Part shown: in pieces, positions 9,907-19,570 of the stretch
Layout: every line of letters begins with the position of its first letter
Numbering within the stretch: position 1 is the stretch's first letter
DNA from: Erythrobacter sp. HKB08
GTDB taxonomy: Bacteria > Pseudomonadota > Alphaproteobacteria > Sphingomonadales > Sphingomonadaceae
Reading direction: 5' to 3'
DNA length: 64,000 nt
Assembly: GCF_004114695.1 (NCBI RefSeq)
Contig: NZ_CP035310.1
Coordinates: 744,001-808,000 of the forward strand
Made by a program: the position numbers and the translations under genes
The notes under the pieces: generated by a model
Seen by the model: only the letters and a program-made list of their open reading frames with translations
Database searches by the model: none
What the model was told of the DNA's origin: nothing

Positions 9907-10542
9907 TCAGCTGACGTAGTGGGCGGTCGTCTTTTCGGCGACTTCCTCTGCGCTTACGCCAGGTGCGAGTTCGATCAGCTTGAACGGGCTGTCGTGGTCC
10001 GGGCGATGGAACACGGCGAGGTCGGTCACGATCATGTCGACCACGTTCTTGCCGGTCAGCGGCAGGGTGCATTCGGGAATGAACTTGGGGCTGCCGTCCT
10101 TCGCGGTGTGTTCCATCACTACGATGATCTTCTTGACGCCCGCGACGAGGTCCATCGCACCGCCCATGCCTTTGATCATCTTGCCCGGGATCATCCAGTT
10201 GGCGATGTCGCCGTTCTCGGCCACTTCCATCGCGCCGAGCACGGTAAGGTCGATGTGCCCGCCGCGGATCATCGCGAAGCTCGCCGCGCTATCGAAATAG
10301 GCGCTGTGCGGCAGTTCGCTGATGGTCTGCTTGCCCGCATTGATCAGGTCGGCGTCGACCTCGTCGTCATAGGGAAAGGGGCCGATGCCGAGCATGCCGT
10401 TCTCGCTCTGCAGCGTGACGTGCATGCCTTCGGGAATGTGGTTCGCGACCAGCGTCGGGATGCCGATGCCGAGATTGACGTAGTAGCCGTCCTCCAGCTC
10501 TTTCGCGGCGCGGGCAGCCATTTCGTCACGGGTCCAGGGCAT
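9907..10542 (-). CDS. scoB: 3-oxoacid CoA-transferase subunit B
   Basis: Beta subunit of succinyl-CoA:3-ketoacid (acetoacetate) CoA-transferase, used to activate acetoacetate in ketone-body or poly-hydroxybutyrate breakdown. Residues 40-48 read LQSENGMLG; the glutamate of SENG forms the glutamyl-CoA intermediate. The glycine-rich segment [15 protein letters not shown] and the C-terminal ITDLAVF-like strand ([10 protein letters not shown]) are typical. Length 211 is normal. It starts 3 bp after the stop of an unrelated lipoprotein gene, while its partner scoA lies on the far side of that gene. Confidence 0.93.
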   Translation of the reverse strand: MPWTRDEMAARAAKELEDGYYVNLGIGIPTLVANHIPEGMHVTLQSENGMLGIGPFPYDDEVDADLINAGKQTISELPHSAYFDSAASFAMIRGGHIDLTVLGAMEVAENGDIANWMIPGKMIKGMGGAMDLVAGVKKIIVVMEHTAKDGSPKFIPECTLPLTGKNVVDMIVTDLAVFHRPDHDSPFKLIELAPGVSAEEVAEKTTAHYVS

Positions 10543-10545
10543 GTC

Positions 10546-11487
10546 TTACAATCCTTCCTGCAGGGGCAGAGGGGTGAGGAACCAGCCCGCGCCGACCAGC
10601 TCTTCGAGCGGCTGGGCGGTGCTGCGGTCCTTGAGATAGAAAAAGAGCTCGTCGAAATCGCCGCGCGTGTCGCCGGCGATGGCGACGAGGCAATGGGTCT
10701 CGCCGATTTCCTTGCGGCGCAACTGCTTGCGATCCTCGGCATTGCGCATCAGCAGCAGGCTGTCGTCGCCGTCCGGGTCGAGCCCGCCTGCGGCAAGCGC
10801 GCGGCGCACCTCGCCGGCGCGCACGGCGGGAAGGGTCGAAACCCAGAAGATGTCGACCTGCTGGAGGCGCAGGGCATTGAGCATCTGGCCGAGCATGCGG
10901 TTGGGCGGCGGCGAACTGGCCGGGTCGAAGGTCTGCTCGCCGGGATCGAGGTCGATCGCAACCGCGGGCGGACGGATCGAACAATCCGTGCGGTCGGGGC
11001 GCAGCAGTCCGGGCGCGCTCAGCAGTGCAGAATCGCGCTCCTGCTCGACCGGGTCGCGGCGGGCCTGGCTGTCGACATAGGAATAGAAGGCGTCGTAGGC
11101 GCGCAGGGATAGCGGTTCGGCCTGGCCTGCGGGGCGCGCCGAGGGCGACGGTGCTGCGAGGGCTGGAGCGGGGCCAGCTTCCGCAGCCAGCTCTTCGATG
11201 TCCCCGCTCGCCGCTTCGAGAGGCTGTGCGAGACCGGGCGCGGCAGCCAGTTCGACCGTTTCGGCCGCAGGCACGAGTTCCGCCTCGCCTTCCTCAACAG
11301 CAGCGACTGGGTTCTGCACCTGCGCCGCTGCTTCGGGGGCAGCCTCCGCCTCGGGCCTCTCTTCCTTGTCGCCGCGCGTGAAGAGGGCACCGCCGGCAAC
11401 GACGGGGATCGCCGCCGCGACACAGCCGCCGAGCGCGAGCGTGCTCGCCGCAAGGCACAGGCCGGTGATGATGCCGCGCGAACGCAT
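10546..11487 (-). CDS. Lipoprotein with degenerate HAD/acid-phosphatase-like domain
   Basis: An exported lipoprotein of 313 residues. The signal ends in a lipobox LGGC (residues 19-22). A low-complexity Ala/Glu/Pro region runs to about 120. The folded part (about 125-313) has the order of a HAD acid phosphatase of the class B/e(P4) kind: a motif I-like AIDLDPGEQTFD (about 174-185), then DIFWVSTL, a basic RNAEDRKQLRRKEIG segment and a motif IV-like AIAGDTRGDFDELF. The second aspartate and the Thr of DxDxT are displaced, so catalysis is doubtful. The gene sits between scoA and scoB with gaps of only 7 and 3 bp, so it is co-transcribed with both. Function not known. Confidence 0.65.
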   Translation of the reverse strand: MRSRGIITGLCLAASTLALGGCVAAAIPVVAGGALFTRGDKEERPEAEAAPEAAAQVQNPVAAVEEGEAELVPAAETVELAAAPGLAQPLEAASGDIEELAAEAGPAPALAAPSPSARPAGQAEPLSLRAYDAFYSYVDSQARRDPVEQERDSALLSAPGLLRPDRTDCSIRPPAVAIDLDPGEQTFDPASSPPPNRMLGQMLNALRLQQVDIFWVSTLPAVRAGEVRRALAAGGLDPDGDDSLLLMRNAEDRKQLRRKEIGETHCLVAIAGDTRGDFDELFFYLKDRSTAQPLEELVGAGWFLTPLPLQEGL

Positions 11488-11494
11488 GGCCGGG

Positions 11495-12202
11495 CTATGC
11501 AGCCTCGCGCTCGCGGGTGGTGCGGAATTCGATCTTCTTGTCGTAGGGCGCGCCCACGATCATCCGCTGGACGTAGACGCCCGGCAAGTGGATGCAATCG
11601 GGATCGAGCGAGCCGACGGGCACGATTTCCTCAACCTCGACGACGCAGACCTTGCCGCAGGTGGCGGCGGGCAGGTTGAAGTTGCGCGCGGTCTTGCGGA
11701 ACACGAGGTTGCCCGTCTCGTCCGCCTTCCACGCCTTGACGATCGACAGGTCGGCGAAGATGCCGCGTTCGAGGATGTAGTCCTCTCCATCGAAGCTCTT
11801 CACTTCCTTGCCCTCGGCAACCTTCGTGCCGACGCCGGTCTTGGTGTAGAAACCGGGAATGCCTGCGCCGCCGGCGCGCATGCGTTCGGCCAGCGTGCCC
11901 TGGGGGCAGAATTCCACCTCCAGTTCGCCGGAGAGGAACTGGCGTTCGAATTCCTTGTTCTCGCCGACGTAGGACGAGATCATCTTCTTCACCTGCTTGG
12001 TCCGCAGAAGCTTGCCGATACCCTCGTTGTCGATCCCGGCATTGTTGCTGGCGAAAGTGAGGTTCTGCACGCCGCTGTCGCGAATCGCGTCGAGCAGGCG
12101 CTCCGGGATGCCGCACAGGCCGAAACCGCCCGAGGCGATCAGCATGTCGTCGCGCAGCACGCCTTCGAGGGCGCTGGCGGCATCGGGGTAAAGCTTGTTC
12201 AT
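11495..12202 (-). CDS. scoA: 3-oxoacid CoA-transferase subunit A
   Basis: Alpha subunit of 3-oxoacid CoA-transferase. The CoA-transferase signature 1 is visible as IASGGFGLCGIPERLL (about 22-37), followed by NNAGIDNEGIGKLL and the CPQGTLAERMRAGGAGIPGFYT segment that characterises SCOT-type alpha subunits. Length 235 is normal. The ATG at 12202 is preceded by AGGGAGCCGAT. First gene of a three-gene minus-strand unit scoA-lipoprotein-scoB. Confidence 0.94.
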   Translation of the reverse strand: MNKLYPDAASALEGVLRDDMLIASGGFGLCGIPERLLDAIRDSGVQNLTFASNNAGIDNEGIGKLLRTKQVKKMISSYVGENKEFERQFLSGELEVEFCPQGTLAERMRAGGAGIPGFYTKTGVGTKVAEGKEVKSFDGEDYILERGIFADLSIVKAWKADETGNLVFRKTARNFNLPAATCGKVCVVEVEEIVPVGSLDPDCIHLPGVYVQRMIVGAPYDKKIEFRTTREREAA

Positions 12203-12390
12203 ATCGGCTCCCTGTGTTCGCGCCGGTCTTTAGGCCGCCGGGGCGAAGCTGTCACCCTCTTACGGCAGCCATTCCGTAGCGTTTTTCGGAGTCTATGCTG
12301 CAATGCGGCATGTGGCGAGCGGAAAATGTGGGCCACTTTAAGTCATTGTAATACCGTTATAAACTCGATTTTACACTCGAAGGCAGTTTG

Positions 12391-12419
12391 TTGCAAAACA
12401 TGCAACACCGCTCTATCTT
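12391..12419 (+). promoter_or_regulatory. Promoter candidate for the intergenic sRNA
   Basis: TTGCAA (12391-12396) and TATCTT (12414-12419) are separated by exactly 17 bp. The -35 box is embedded in a small inverted repeat GTTGCA-AAACA-TGCAAC (12390-12406) that could bind a regulator. Transcription would start near 12426 and reach the terminator ending at 12525. Confidence 0.5.
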
Positions 12420-12425
12420 TTCGCA

Positions 12426-12525
12426 CTTGCACAAAAGACAGGCCGGCAGCATATTCACTTCTGCCTTTCAGGCATCCTCTCCCAAGACTTTATAGCCCCG
12501 GTGGTTCTTCCGCCGGGGCTTTTTT
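12426..12525 (+). ncRNA. Candidate small RNA with Rho-independent terminator
   Basis: The 448-bp gap between scoA and the CDC48 gene contains no protein gene but a compact transcription unit. It has a promoter at 12391-12419, a perfect 5-bp hairpin TGCCT-TTC-AGGCA (12462-12474), an unpaired CU-rich linker containing CCTCTCCC (12476-12483), and a strong terminator. The CU-rich loop could pair with Shine-Dalgarno sequences. The layout resembles alphaproteobacterial trans-acting sRNAs such as the suhB/MmgR group; membership is not established. The exact 5' end is inferred. Confidence 0.6.
12494..12525 (+). terminator. Rho-independent terminator of the sRNA candidate
   Basis: An 11-bp stem (AGCCCCGGTGG with CCGCCGGGGCT, one U-G wobble) closes a TTCTT loop and is followed by six T. 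No protein gene on the plus strand ends upstream of it, which is why an RNA gene is proposed. Confidence 0.85.
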
Positions 12526-12650
12526 CTTGCCTAAGGCGAAATTCCAAGGCGCTTCCGGCACCATCCGCGTCGTCACTCATTTGCAAGAGGCAAGGCCCGT
12601 CCCTAGCTAGGTACGAGCCAATCCGCGCTGGATGAGGGAGCCCCTGCCAC

Positions 12651-14987
12651 ATGGCCGAAGCCGAAGCCGCCGTCGAAGAGAATTCCGTTCGCTTGCAAGT
12701 CGCTGCCGCACGGCAGGAAGAAAGCGGGCAGGGGATCGTGCGCATCCCGCGCACAGCATTCCAGGCGCTCGGCATTACCGAAGGCGATACGGTCGAGATC
12801 GAAGGCAAGCGCGTTACCGCGGCGATTGCCATGGCGGCTTACGACGAGGACCAGGCGCTCGACGTCATCCGGCTCGACGGGTTGCAGCGCGGCAATGCCG
12901 AAGTCGGCTCGGGCGAGCATGTCCATGTACGCCGCGCCGAGAGCCGCCCCGCCAAGCGCGTCGTCTTCGCTCCGGCCCGCCGCGAAATGCGCCTGCAGGG
13001 ACCGACGCAGGCGCTGAAGCGTAACTTCTTCCGCAAGCCGCTGCTGACCGGCGACCTCGTTGCGACGACTGGCCAGCAGCCGGTCCAGAACATGCCGCCC
13101 GAAGTGCAGCGCATGTTCAACGCGCCGGCCTATGCGCTTACGCAGATCCGTCTCTCGGTCGCCTCGACCACGCCCAAGGGCATCGTCCATATCGACGAGG
13201 ATACCGAGGTCGAGCTGCGCGCCGAATACGAGGAACCGCGCGATCCGCGCGCGGGTGTCAACTACGACGACGTCGGCGGGATCGACGAGACCATCCAGCA
13301 GCTTCGCGAGATGGTCGAGCTGCCGCTGCGTTATCCCGAATTGTTCACCCGCCTCGGCGTCGACCCGCCCAAGGGCGTGCTGCTGCACGGCCCGCCCGGG
13401 ACCGGCAAGACCCGCCTCGCCCAGGCCGTCGCGAACGAGAGCGATGCCGAGTTCTTCACCATCAATGGCCCGGAAATCATGGGCTCGGGCTATGGCGAGA
13501 GCGAGAAGCGGCTGCGCGAGGTGTTCGAACAGGCCACCAAGTCCGCGCCCGCGATCATATTCATCGACGAGATCGATTCCATCGCGCCCAAGCGCGACCG
13601 CGTTTCAGGCGAGGCGGAGAAGCGCCTCGTCGCCCAGCTCCTGACCCTGATGGACGGGCTGGAAGCACGCGCGAACCTCGTGGTCATTGCGGCGACCAAC
13701 CGGCCGGATTCGATCGATGAGGCACTGCGCCGTCCGGGTCGTTTCGATCGCGAGATCGTGATCGGCGTTCCCGACGAGAGCGGCCGCCGCGAAATCCTCG
13801 CGATCCATACGCGCGGCATGCCGCTGGGCGACAAGGTCGATTTGCAGGAGCTCGCCAAGACGACGCATGGCTTCGTCGGCGCGGACATCGCCGCGCTCGC
13901 GCGCGAGGCGGCGATCGATGCGGTGCGCCGGATCATGCCCAAGATCGACCTCGACGAGCGCGAGGTTCCGCAGGAAGTGCTCGACGAGCTTTGCGTGACG
14001 CGGGAGGATTTCCTCTCCGCCCTCAAGCGCGTCCAGCCCTCCGCCATGCGCGAAGTCATGGTGCAGGTGCCCAATGTTTCCTGGAGCGACATCGGCGGCG
14101 TCGAGGACGCGATCGAGAAGCTCAAGGAGGGCATCGAGCTTCCATTCAAGAATGCCGAGGCCTTCCAGCGCCTGGGTATCCGCCCGGCGCAGGGCTTCCT
14201 GCTCTACGGCCCGCCCGGCACCGGCAAGACGCTGCTCGCCAAGGCAGTCGCCAAGGAAGCGGAAGCGAACTTCATCTCGATGAAGAGCTCGGACCTGCTA
14301 TCCAAGTGGTACGGCGAGAGCGAACAGCAGATCGCCCGCATGTTCCGCCGCGCTCGCTCGGTCGCGCCTTGCGTCGTCTTCATCGACGAAATCGACAGCC
14401 TCGTTCCCGCACGCGGGTCGGGGCAGGGCGAGCCGCAGGTGACGGGCCGCGTGGTCAACACGATCCTTGCCGAGATGGACGGGCTGGAAGACCTCCAGTC
14501 GGTCGTCGTCATCGGCGCGACCAATCGCCCGACGCTGGTCGACCCGGCACTGCTGCGCCCGGGCCGCTTCGACGAGCTGGTCTATGTCGGCACGCCCGAC
14601 AAGGCGGGCCGCGAACAGATCCTCGGCATCCATACCGCGAAGATGCCGCTGGCGGACGATGTCTCGCTGGCGGACCTCGCGGCCAAGACCGAGCGCTATA
14701 CCGGCGCGGACCTCGAAGACGTCGTGCGCCGTGCCGGCCTCAACGCACTGCACCGCGCGGGCGGGGACGTGCAGAACGTCAATGCGGCGGACTTCAAGGA
14801 AGCGCTCGACGACAGCCGTCCGACCGTGACGAGCCAGATGGAAAGCGAGTATCGCAAGATGCGCGGCGAGCTGAAGAAGCGTGCGGCGCAGGTCCAGCCG
14901 ATCGGCTTCATCCACGAAGGCATGGTCGAACCCGTCCGCGACCGCAAACACGGCAGCGACGGCGATCAGGCGACCCCGATCGAGTAA
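12651..14987 (+). CDS. CDC48/VCP-family AAA ATPase
   Basis: A tandem AAA+ unfoldase of 778 residues related to archaeal and eukaryotic CDC48/p97. The N-terminal double-psi barrel half (about 12-95) and the CDC48 domain 2 (about 105-195) precede two ATPase modules. D1 has Walker [14 protein letters not shown] (about 247) and Walker [17 protein letters not shown]2 has Walker [14 protein letters not shown] (about 520), Walker [17 protein letters not shown] and arginine fingers in [12 protein letters not shown] short charged tail follows. It probably extracts or unfolds proteins in the cytosol; bacterial partners are largely undefined. ATG 12651 follows GAGGGAGCCCC. It converges on the MscS gene with a 3-bp gap. 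Confidence 0.93.
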   Translation: MAEAEAAVEENSVRLQVAAARQEESGQGIVRIPRTAFQALGITEGDTVEIEGKRVTAAIAMAAYDEDQALDVIRLDGLQRGNAEVGSGEHVHVRRAESRPAKRVVFAPARREMRLQGPTQALKRNFFRKPLLTGDLVATTGQQPVQNMPPEVQRMFNAPAYALTQIRLSVASTTPKGIVHIDEDTEVELRAEYEEPRDPRAGVNYDDVGGIDETIQQLREMVELPLRYPELFTRLGVDPPKGVLLHGPPGTGKTRLAQAVANESDAEFFTINGPEIMGSGYGESEKRLREVFEQATKSAPAIIFIDEIDSIAPKRDRVSGEAEKRLVAQLLTLMDGLEARANLVVIAATNRPDSIDEALRRPGRFDREIVIGVPDESGRREILAIHTRGMPLGDKVDLQELAKTTHGFVGADIAALAREAAIDAVRRIMPKIDLDEREVPQEVLDELCVTREDFLSALKRVQPSAMREVMVQVPNVSWSDIGGVEDAIEKLKEGIELPFKNAEAFQRLGIRPAQGFLLYGPPGTGKTLLAKAVAKEAEANFISMKSSDLLSKWYGESEQQIARMFRRARSVAPCVVFIDEIDSLVPARGSGQGEPQVTGRVVNTILAEMDGLEDLQSVVVIGATNRPTLVDPALLRPGRFDELVYVGTPDKAGREQILGIHTAKMPLADDVSLADLAAKTERYTGADLEDVVRRAGLNALHRAGGDVQNVNAADFKEALDDSRPTVTSQMESEYRKMRGELKKRAAQVQPIGFIHEGMVEPVRDRKHGSDGDQATPIE

Positions 14988-14990
14988 GTC

Positions 14991-16070
14991 CTAGGGTTCG
15001 CCGGCCTTCTCGTGGCCGCGCGGCACTTCGAGCCGGTGGCGGATCAGCGCATCCGGCTGGTTTTCGCGCAGCCACTTGAGCATGTGTTCGCGCGTGTCGC
15101 AGCGCAGCTGCCACAGGTCGCCGATCGTGCCCGAGCTCATCGACAGGCGCAGCTCGACGCTTTCGGGATAGGCTTCCGTCATCAGCAGCGCGATATTGCG
15201 GCCGTCGAAAAGCTCGTGGCCTTTGACGAACCGCTCGAACTCGGCGCGGATCGGGTCGATATCGGCAATCGGGTCGAGGTGGAGGAAGACCGGGCCGGTC
15301 AGCTTCTCGCTGACGCGCGACCAGTTCTCGAAGCTGTTGTCGAGGAAACGGCTTGTCGGCACGACCAGCACGCGCTCGTCCCAGGTGCGCACGGTGACGA
15401 AGCTCATGCGGATTTCCTCCACGCGTCCCGCTTCCCCGTCGACCTTGACGAGATCGCCGAGACGCAATGGCTGGGTCAGCGCCATCTGGAGGCCGGCAAT
15501 CAGGCTCTTGAGCGCAGGCTGCGCCGCGGCACCGACGGCGAGGGCGGCGAGACCGGCCGATGCCATCAGCGTCACGCCGATATCGCGAACGCCGGGGATA
15601 TTGAGCATGACGAGCGCGATGGTGATGATGATCACCGCGACCTTCGCCGTGCGGGTCAGGATCGCGATGCGCGTGCTGTGCGATCGCACTGCGACCGGGT
15701 CGTAGCGGCTCTCCGCATCCTCGCGCAGCCCGATGCCGAGCGCGCTGATGAAGGAATAGACCACCCAGCCGAGCAGCACCGGCGTCAGCCATTTGGCCGC
15801 AAGGTCCCAGCCGGCACCGACCAGCGCATCGGCATGGGCCGCGATCGAAAGCGCGAAACCGATCATCGCCCAGCGCATGGGCTTGCGCATGGTGCGGATG
15901 ATCGCATCGTCGAGCTTGTAGCTCGTGCGTGCGGCGACCTTGCGAAGAACCGTGAACAGCACCCAGTGGATCGCCAGCGCGATCGTGATCGGAACCGCAA
16001 GGCCGATCGCGGTCACGATCAGGTGTTCGGTATCGAGCGTCCAGCCGCTGAGGCGTAATCTATCAAGCAT
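14991..16070 (-). CDS. MscS-family mechanosensitive channel
   Basis: A second, shorter MscS-like membrane protein of 359 residues with no signal peptide or BON domain. Membrane helices are predicted at about 17-42, 65-85, 95-115, 140-160 and 163-185. The pore-lining helix reads SAGLAALAVGAAAQPALKSLIAG, with the Ala/Gly packing pattern of TM3, followed by the beta domain PLRLGDLVKVDGEAGRVEEI and VVPTSRFLDNSFENWS. The C-terminal alpha/beta domain is at about 270-350. It resembles the YbdG/YnaI-type subfamily. Unrelated in domain layout to the channel at 21-1418. Confidence 0.88.
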   Translation of the reverse strand: MLDRLRLSGWTLDTEHLIVTAIGLAVPITIALAIHWVLFTVLRKVAARTSYKLDDAIIRTMRKPMRWAMIGFALSIAAHADALVGAGWDLAAKWLTPVLLGWVVYSFISALGIGLREDAESRYDPVAVRSHSTRIAILTRTAKVAVIIITIALVMLNIPGVRDIGVTLMASAGLAALAVGAAAQPALKSLIAGLQMALTQPLRLGDLVKVDGEAGRVEEIRMSFVTVRTWDERVLVVPTSRFLDNSFENWSRVSEKLTGPVFLHLDPIADIDPIRAEFERFVKGHELFDGRNIALLMTEAYPESVELRLSMSSGTIGDLWQLRCDTREHMLKWLRENQPDALIRHRLEVPRGHEKAGEP

Positions 16071-16133
16071 TGCGGCGGACCTATGGGGCCTTGCCCGTCA
16101 ATTCAACCCGTTGCGGTTCCTGGGCAGCGCCGG

Positions 16134-18968
16134 TCAATGCGCTGCATCCCAGCTCTTGCCGGTGCCGATTTCGATCCCGAGCGGGACATCGAGCTTCACC
16201 GCGGGCTGCGCGGCTTCGGCCATCACCTTCTCGATGATCGGCGAGGCAGCTTCGACATCGCCTTCGGGCAGTTCGAACACGAGTTCGTCGTGCACCTGCA
16301 GCAGCATGCGCACATGGCCGAGGCCGGCTTCCTCCAGCGCGGGCATCATGCGGGCCATGGCGCGCTTGATGATATCGGCGCTGGTACCCTGGATCGGTGC
16401 ATTGATCGCCGCGCGCTCGCTACCCTGCCGTTCGGCCTGGTTCTTCGAGTTGATCCGCGGGAACCACGTCTTGCGGCCGAACAGCGTTTCCGAATAGCCG
16501 CGCTCGCGCACGGTCTCGAGCGTTTCGGCGATGTAGCGCTGGATGCCGGGGAAACGTTCGAAATAGCGGTCGATCATCGCCTGCGCCTCGTCGGGCTCGA
16601 CGCCGAGGCGACCGGCGAGGCCCCAGCGGCTGATGCCGTAGAGTATCGCGAAGTTGATGGTCTTGGCCTGCGCACGCGTGTCGCGCGTGACCTCGCCATA
16701 CATTTCTTTCGCCGTGCGGGCGTGGATGTCCTCGCCGTTCGCGAAGGCATCCTTCAGCGTGTCGACATCGGCCATGTGCGCGGCCAGCCGAAGCTCGATC
16801 TGCGAATAGTCGGCCGCGAGCAGGACATTGCCGTCCTCCGGCACGAATGCTTCGCGGATCTGGCGGCCGATCGGGGTGCGGATCGGGATGTTCTGCAGGT
16901 TGGGGTCGGTCGAGGACAGGCGCCCGGTCTGCGCGCCGACCAGCGAATAGCTCGTGTGGACGCGGCCCGTCGCGGGATTGATCGCGGCTTGCAATGCATC
17001 GGTGTAGGTCGACTTCAGCTTCGAGAGCTGGCGCCATTCGAGCACCTTGTCGGCAATCTCCGCACCTTCGCCCGACAGGCGCTCGAGCACTGCCTGGTCG
17101 GTCGAATACTGGCCGCTCTTGCCCTTGCGCCCGCCCTTGTAGCCGAGCTTGTCGAACAGGATATCGCCCAGCTGCTTGGGACTGCCGATGGTGAATTCCT
17201 CGCCCGCGATCTCGTGGATCTGCTTTTCGAGCCTGCCGGTCTCGGTCGCGAATTCTTCCGACAGCTTGGCGAGGCGCGCGCGGTCGACCTTGATGCCGTG
17301 GCGCTCCATCTGGGCGACAACGGGAATGAGCGGGCGGTCGACCCGCTCGTAGACCTTCGTGCCGCCCTCGATCGCGAGGCGCGGCTTCAAATGCGCGTGG
17401 AGGCGCCAGGTGACGTCCGCATCCTCGGCAGCATATTCGGTCGCCTTGCCGAGCGGCACTTCGCCGAAGGGGATCTGCTTCTTGCCCGTGCCGCACACGT
17501 CCTTGAAGGCGAGCGGCGTGTGTCCCAGGTGGCGCTGCGACAGCTCGTCCATCCCGTGTCCGCCGCCGATACCGTCCTGTCCGCGGCCCGCATCGAGCGC
17601 GAAGCTGATGATCATCGTGTCGTCGATCGGCGACACTTCGACCCCGTAGCGCGCAAGCACGTTGAGGTCGTACTTCCCGTTCTGGAAGACTTTCAGCACG
17701 GCATCGCTCGCGAGCAGCGGCTTCAGCGCCTCGAGCGCTTCGTCGCGGTCGATCTGTTCGGGCTTTTCGTCGAACATGTCGGTCCCGCCATGGGCGAGCG
17801 GGATGTAGCAGGCCTCGCCCGCGCCGGTAGCAAGCGAGATGCCGACAAGGTCGGCCTGCATTGCATCGAGCGCGCTGGTTTCCGTGTCGACCGCGACGAG
17901 CCGGGCGGCGAAGGCCTTCTCGATCCATGCGTCGAGCGCCTCGCGGGTCTGTACGCAGTCGTACCCGGTGCGGTCGACCGGAGGAAATTCGGGCAGCGGC
18001 TGGCGGTTGCCCTGGCTCGTCCCCTCGGCCGCCTTGGTCTGGGCCTTTTCGGGATTGAGGTTGTTCGGCCGGTCGGGGCTGCCGGTCCCGGCATCGAGCC
18101 GGCGCAGCAGGCTGGTGAAGCCGTGCTTTTCGAGGAAGGCTGCCAGCGGCTCGGGCGGCACGCCGTCGAGCTTGAAGTCGTCGAGCGGCTCGGGGAGCTC
18201 GCAGTCCTCCTTCAGCGTCACCAGCACGCGGCTGAGTTCCGCATCGCCGCGGTGCTCGAGCAGGCGCTCTTTCAGCTTGGACTTCTTCATGCCCTCGGCA
18301 GCATCGAGCGCGGCGGTCAGGTTGCCATGCTCGGCAATGAGCTTGGAAGCGGTCTTGGGGCCGATGCCGAAGATACCGGGGATGTTGTCGACCGAATCTC
18401 CCATCAGCGCGAGGACGTCGCCGACCAGTTCGGGCGGCACGCCGAACTTCTCCTGCACTTCTTCGATATAGATGCGCTGGCTCTTCATCGTGTCGAGCAT
18501 GTCGATCCGCGCGCCGTTCTCCTCCCCGACCAGCTGCATCAGGTCCTTGTCGGACGAGACGATGGTCACGTCCCAGCCTTCGCGCTGCGCTGCGCGGGCG
18601 TAGGATGCGATGAGGTCGTCGGCTTCCAGCCCCTGTTCCTCGATGCAGGGCAGGCTGAAGGCGCGCGTCGCATCGCGGATCAGCGGGAATTGCGGGCGCA
18701 GGTCTTCGGGCGGTTCGGGCCGGTTGGCCTTGTACTCGGGATAGATCTCGTTGCGGAAGCTGGTCGAATCCTTGTCGAGGATGACCGCGAGGTGGGTCGG
18801 CCCCTCCGCCTTGTCGAGATCGTCCGCCAACTTCCACAGCATGGTGGTGTAGCCATAGACCGCGCCGACCGGCGTGCCCTCGGGGTCGGTGAGCGGGGGC
18901 AGGCGGTGATAGGCCCGGAAAATATAGGACGATCCGTCGACCAGGTAGAGATGGTTCTTGTCAGCCAT
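16134..18968 (-). CDS. polA: DNA polymerase I
   Basis: Repair and lagging-strand polymerase, 944 residues. The 5'-3' exonuclease/FEN domain (1-300) has LYLVDGSSYIFRAYH and GDSVDNIPGI. The 3'-5' exonuclease domain (about 345-520) keeps its first motif as AVDTETSALD, so proofreading is probably active. The polymerase part has the O-helix KTINFAILYGISRWG, motif A AADYSQIELRLAAHM and motif C LQVHDELVFE. ATG 18968 (MADKNHLYLVDG) is chosen over an in-frame start 12 codons upstream. It is monocistronic here. Confidence 0.96.
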   Translation of the reverse strand: MADKNHLYLVDGSSYIFRAYHRLPPLTDPEGTPVGAVYGYTTMLWKLADDLDKAEGPTHLAVILDKDSTSFRNEIYPEYKANRPEPPEDLRPQFPLIRDATRAFSLPCIEEQGLEADDLIASYARAAQREGWDVTIVSSDKDLMQLVGEENGARIDMLDTMKSQRIYIEEVQEKFGVPPELVGDVLALMGDSVDNIPGIFGIGPKTASKLIAEHGNLTAALDAAEGMKKSKLKERLLEHRGDAELSRVLVTLKEDCELPEPLDDFKLDGVPPEPLAAFLEKHGFTSLLRRLDAGTGSPDRPNNLNPEKAQTKAAEGTSQGNRQPLPEFPPVDRTGYDCVQTREALDAWIEKAFAARLVAVDTETSALDAMQADLVGISLATGAGEACYIPLAHGGTDMFDEKPEQIDRDEALEALKPLLASDAVLKVFQNGKYDLNVLARYGVEVSPIDDTMIISFALDAGRGQDGIGGGHGMDELSQRHLGHTPLAFKDVCGTGKKQIPFGEVPLGKATEYAAEDADVTWRLHAHLKPRLAIEGGTKVYERVDRPLIPVVAQMERHGIKVDRARLAKLSEEFATETGRLEKQIHEIAGEEFTIGSPKQLGDILFDKLGYKGGRKGKSGQYSTDQAVLERLSGEGAEIADKVLEWRQLSKLKSTYTDALQAAINPATGRVHTSYSLVGAQTGRLSSTDPNLQNIPIRTPIGRQIREAFVPEDGNVLLAADYSQIELRLAAHMADVDTLKDAFANGEDIHARTAKEMYGEVTRDTRAQAKTINFAILYGISRWGLAGRLGVEPDEAQAMIDRYFERFPGIQRYIAETLETVRERGYSETLFGRKTWFPRINSKNQAERQGSERAAINAPIQGTSADIIKRAMARMMPALEEAGLGHVRMLLQVHDELVFELPEGDVEAASPIIEKVMAEAAQPAVKLDVPLGIEIGTGKSWDAAH

Positions 18969-19225
18969 GATCGCGGCGGTAGCATGCTCGCCAGCGCCGG
19001 TCATTCGCTATCGTCTGGAAGTTGTTGACGAGGCTGGAGCCCGCAGAATTCCGCGATTTCGTCGAAAATAAGGCGAGAAAAAGGCAAATTGTGGCGAAAG
19101 TGCTTGCATCGTCACAATCTCGCCATTATTGATTCGCTCCAGAAGCCATCCACTAATGGGGGGTTTCGGCAGGTACCCAGCACGGGGCTTGCTTCAATCA
19201 CTCGCTGTTTAAGGGAATTGAACCT

Positions 19226-19477
19226 ATGCGTAAGATCGTTCTTGCTGCCGCTGCTGGCGCTGCTGCTCTCTCGCTCGCTGCTTGCTCGGAAGGCACCGAA
19301 GACGCTGCTGAAGCTACCGCTGAGTCGGCTATGGCTGACGCTGAGTCGGTTGCTGACGAAGCTGCTGCTACCGCTGAAGAAGGCGCTGAAGCTGTTGCTG
19401 ACGCTGCTGACGAAGCTGCTACCGAAGCTGAAGCTGCTGTCGAAGGCGAAACCGAAGCTGAAGCTGCTGCTGACTAA
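19226..19477 (+). CDS. Small Ala/Glu-rich lipoprotein
   Basis: A precursor of 83 residues. The lipobox SLAAC places the acylated cysteine at residue 20. The mature part contains almost only Ala, Glu, Asp and Thr with no Lys or Arg, and would be a negatively charged helix attached to a membrane. Of 35 alanines, 34 are encoded by GCT, unlike the GCC/GCG preference of neighbouring genes; this suggests very high expression. ATG 19226 follows AAGGGAATTGAACCT and a strong terminator follows. It may be an abundant envelope spacer protein like other short Ala-rich lipoproteins, but no function is established. Confidence 0.75.
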   Translation: MRKIVLAAAAGAAALSLAACSEGTEDAAEATAESAMADAESVADEAAATAEEGAEAVADAADEAATEAEAAVEGETEAEAAAD

Positions 19478-19500
19478 TAGCGCGCTTTACTTCGTAGAAG

Positions 19501-19530
19501 AGGGCGGTGCCGCAAGGCGCCGCCCTTTTT
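19501..19530 (+). terminator. Rho-independent terminator after the small lipoprotein
   Basis: An 11-bp stem (AGGGCGGTGCC with GGCGCCGCCCT, one wobble pair) closes a GCAA tetraloop and is followed by TTTT-C-TTT. It starts 24 bp after the lipoprotein stop. Confidence 0.88.
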
Positions 19531-19570
19531 CTTTGTCCAACGTAGATGTGGGGGGCGAAGCGCCCGTTTC

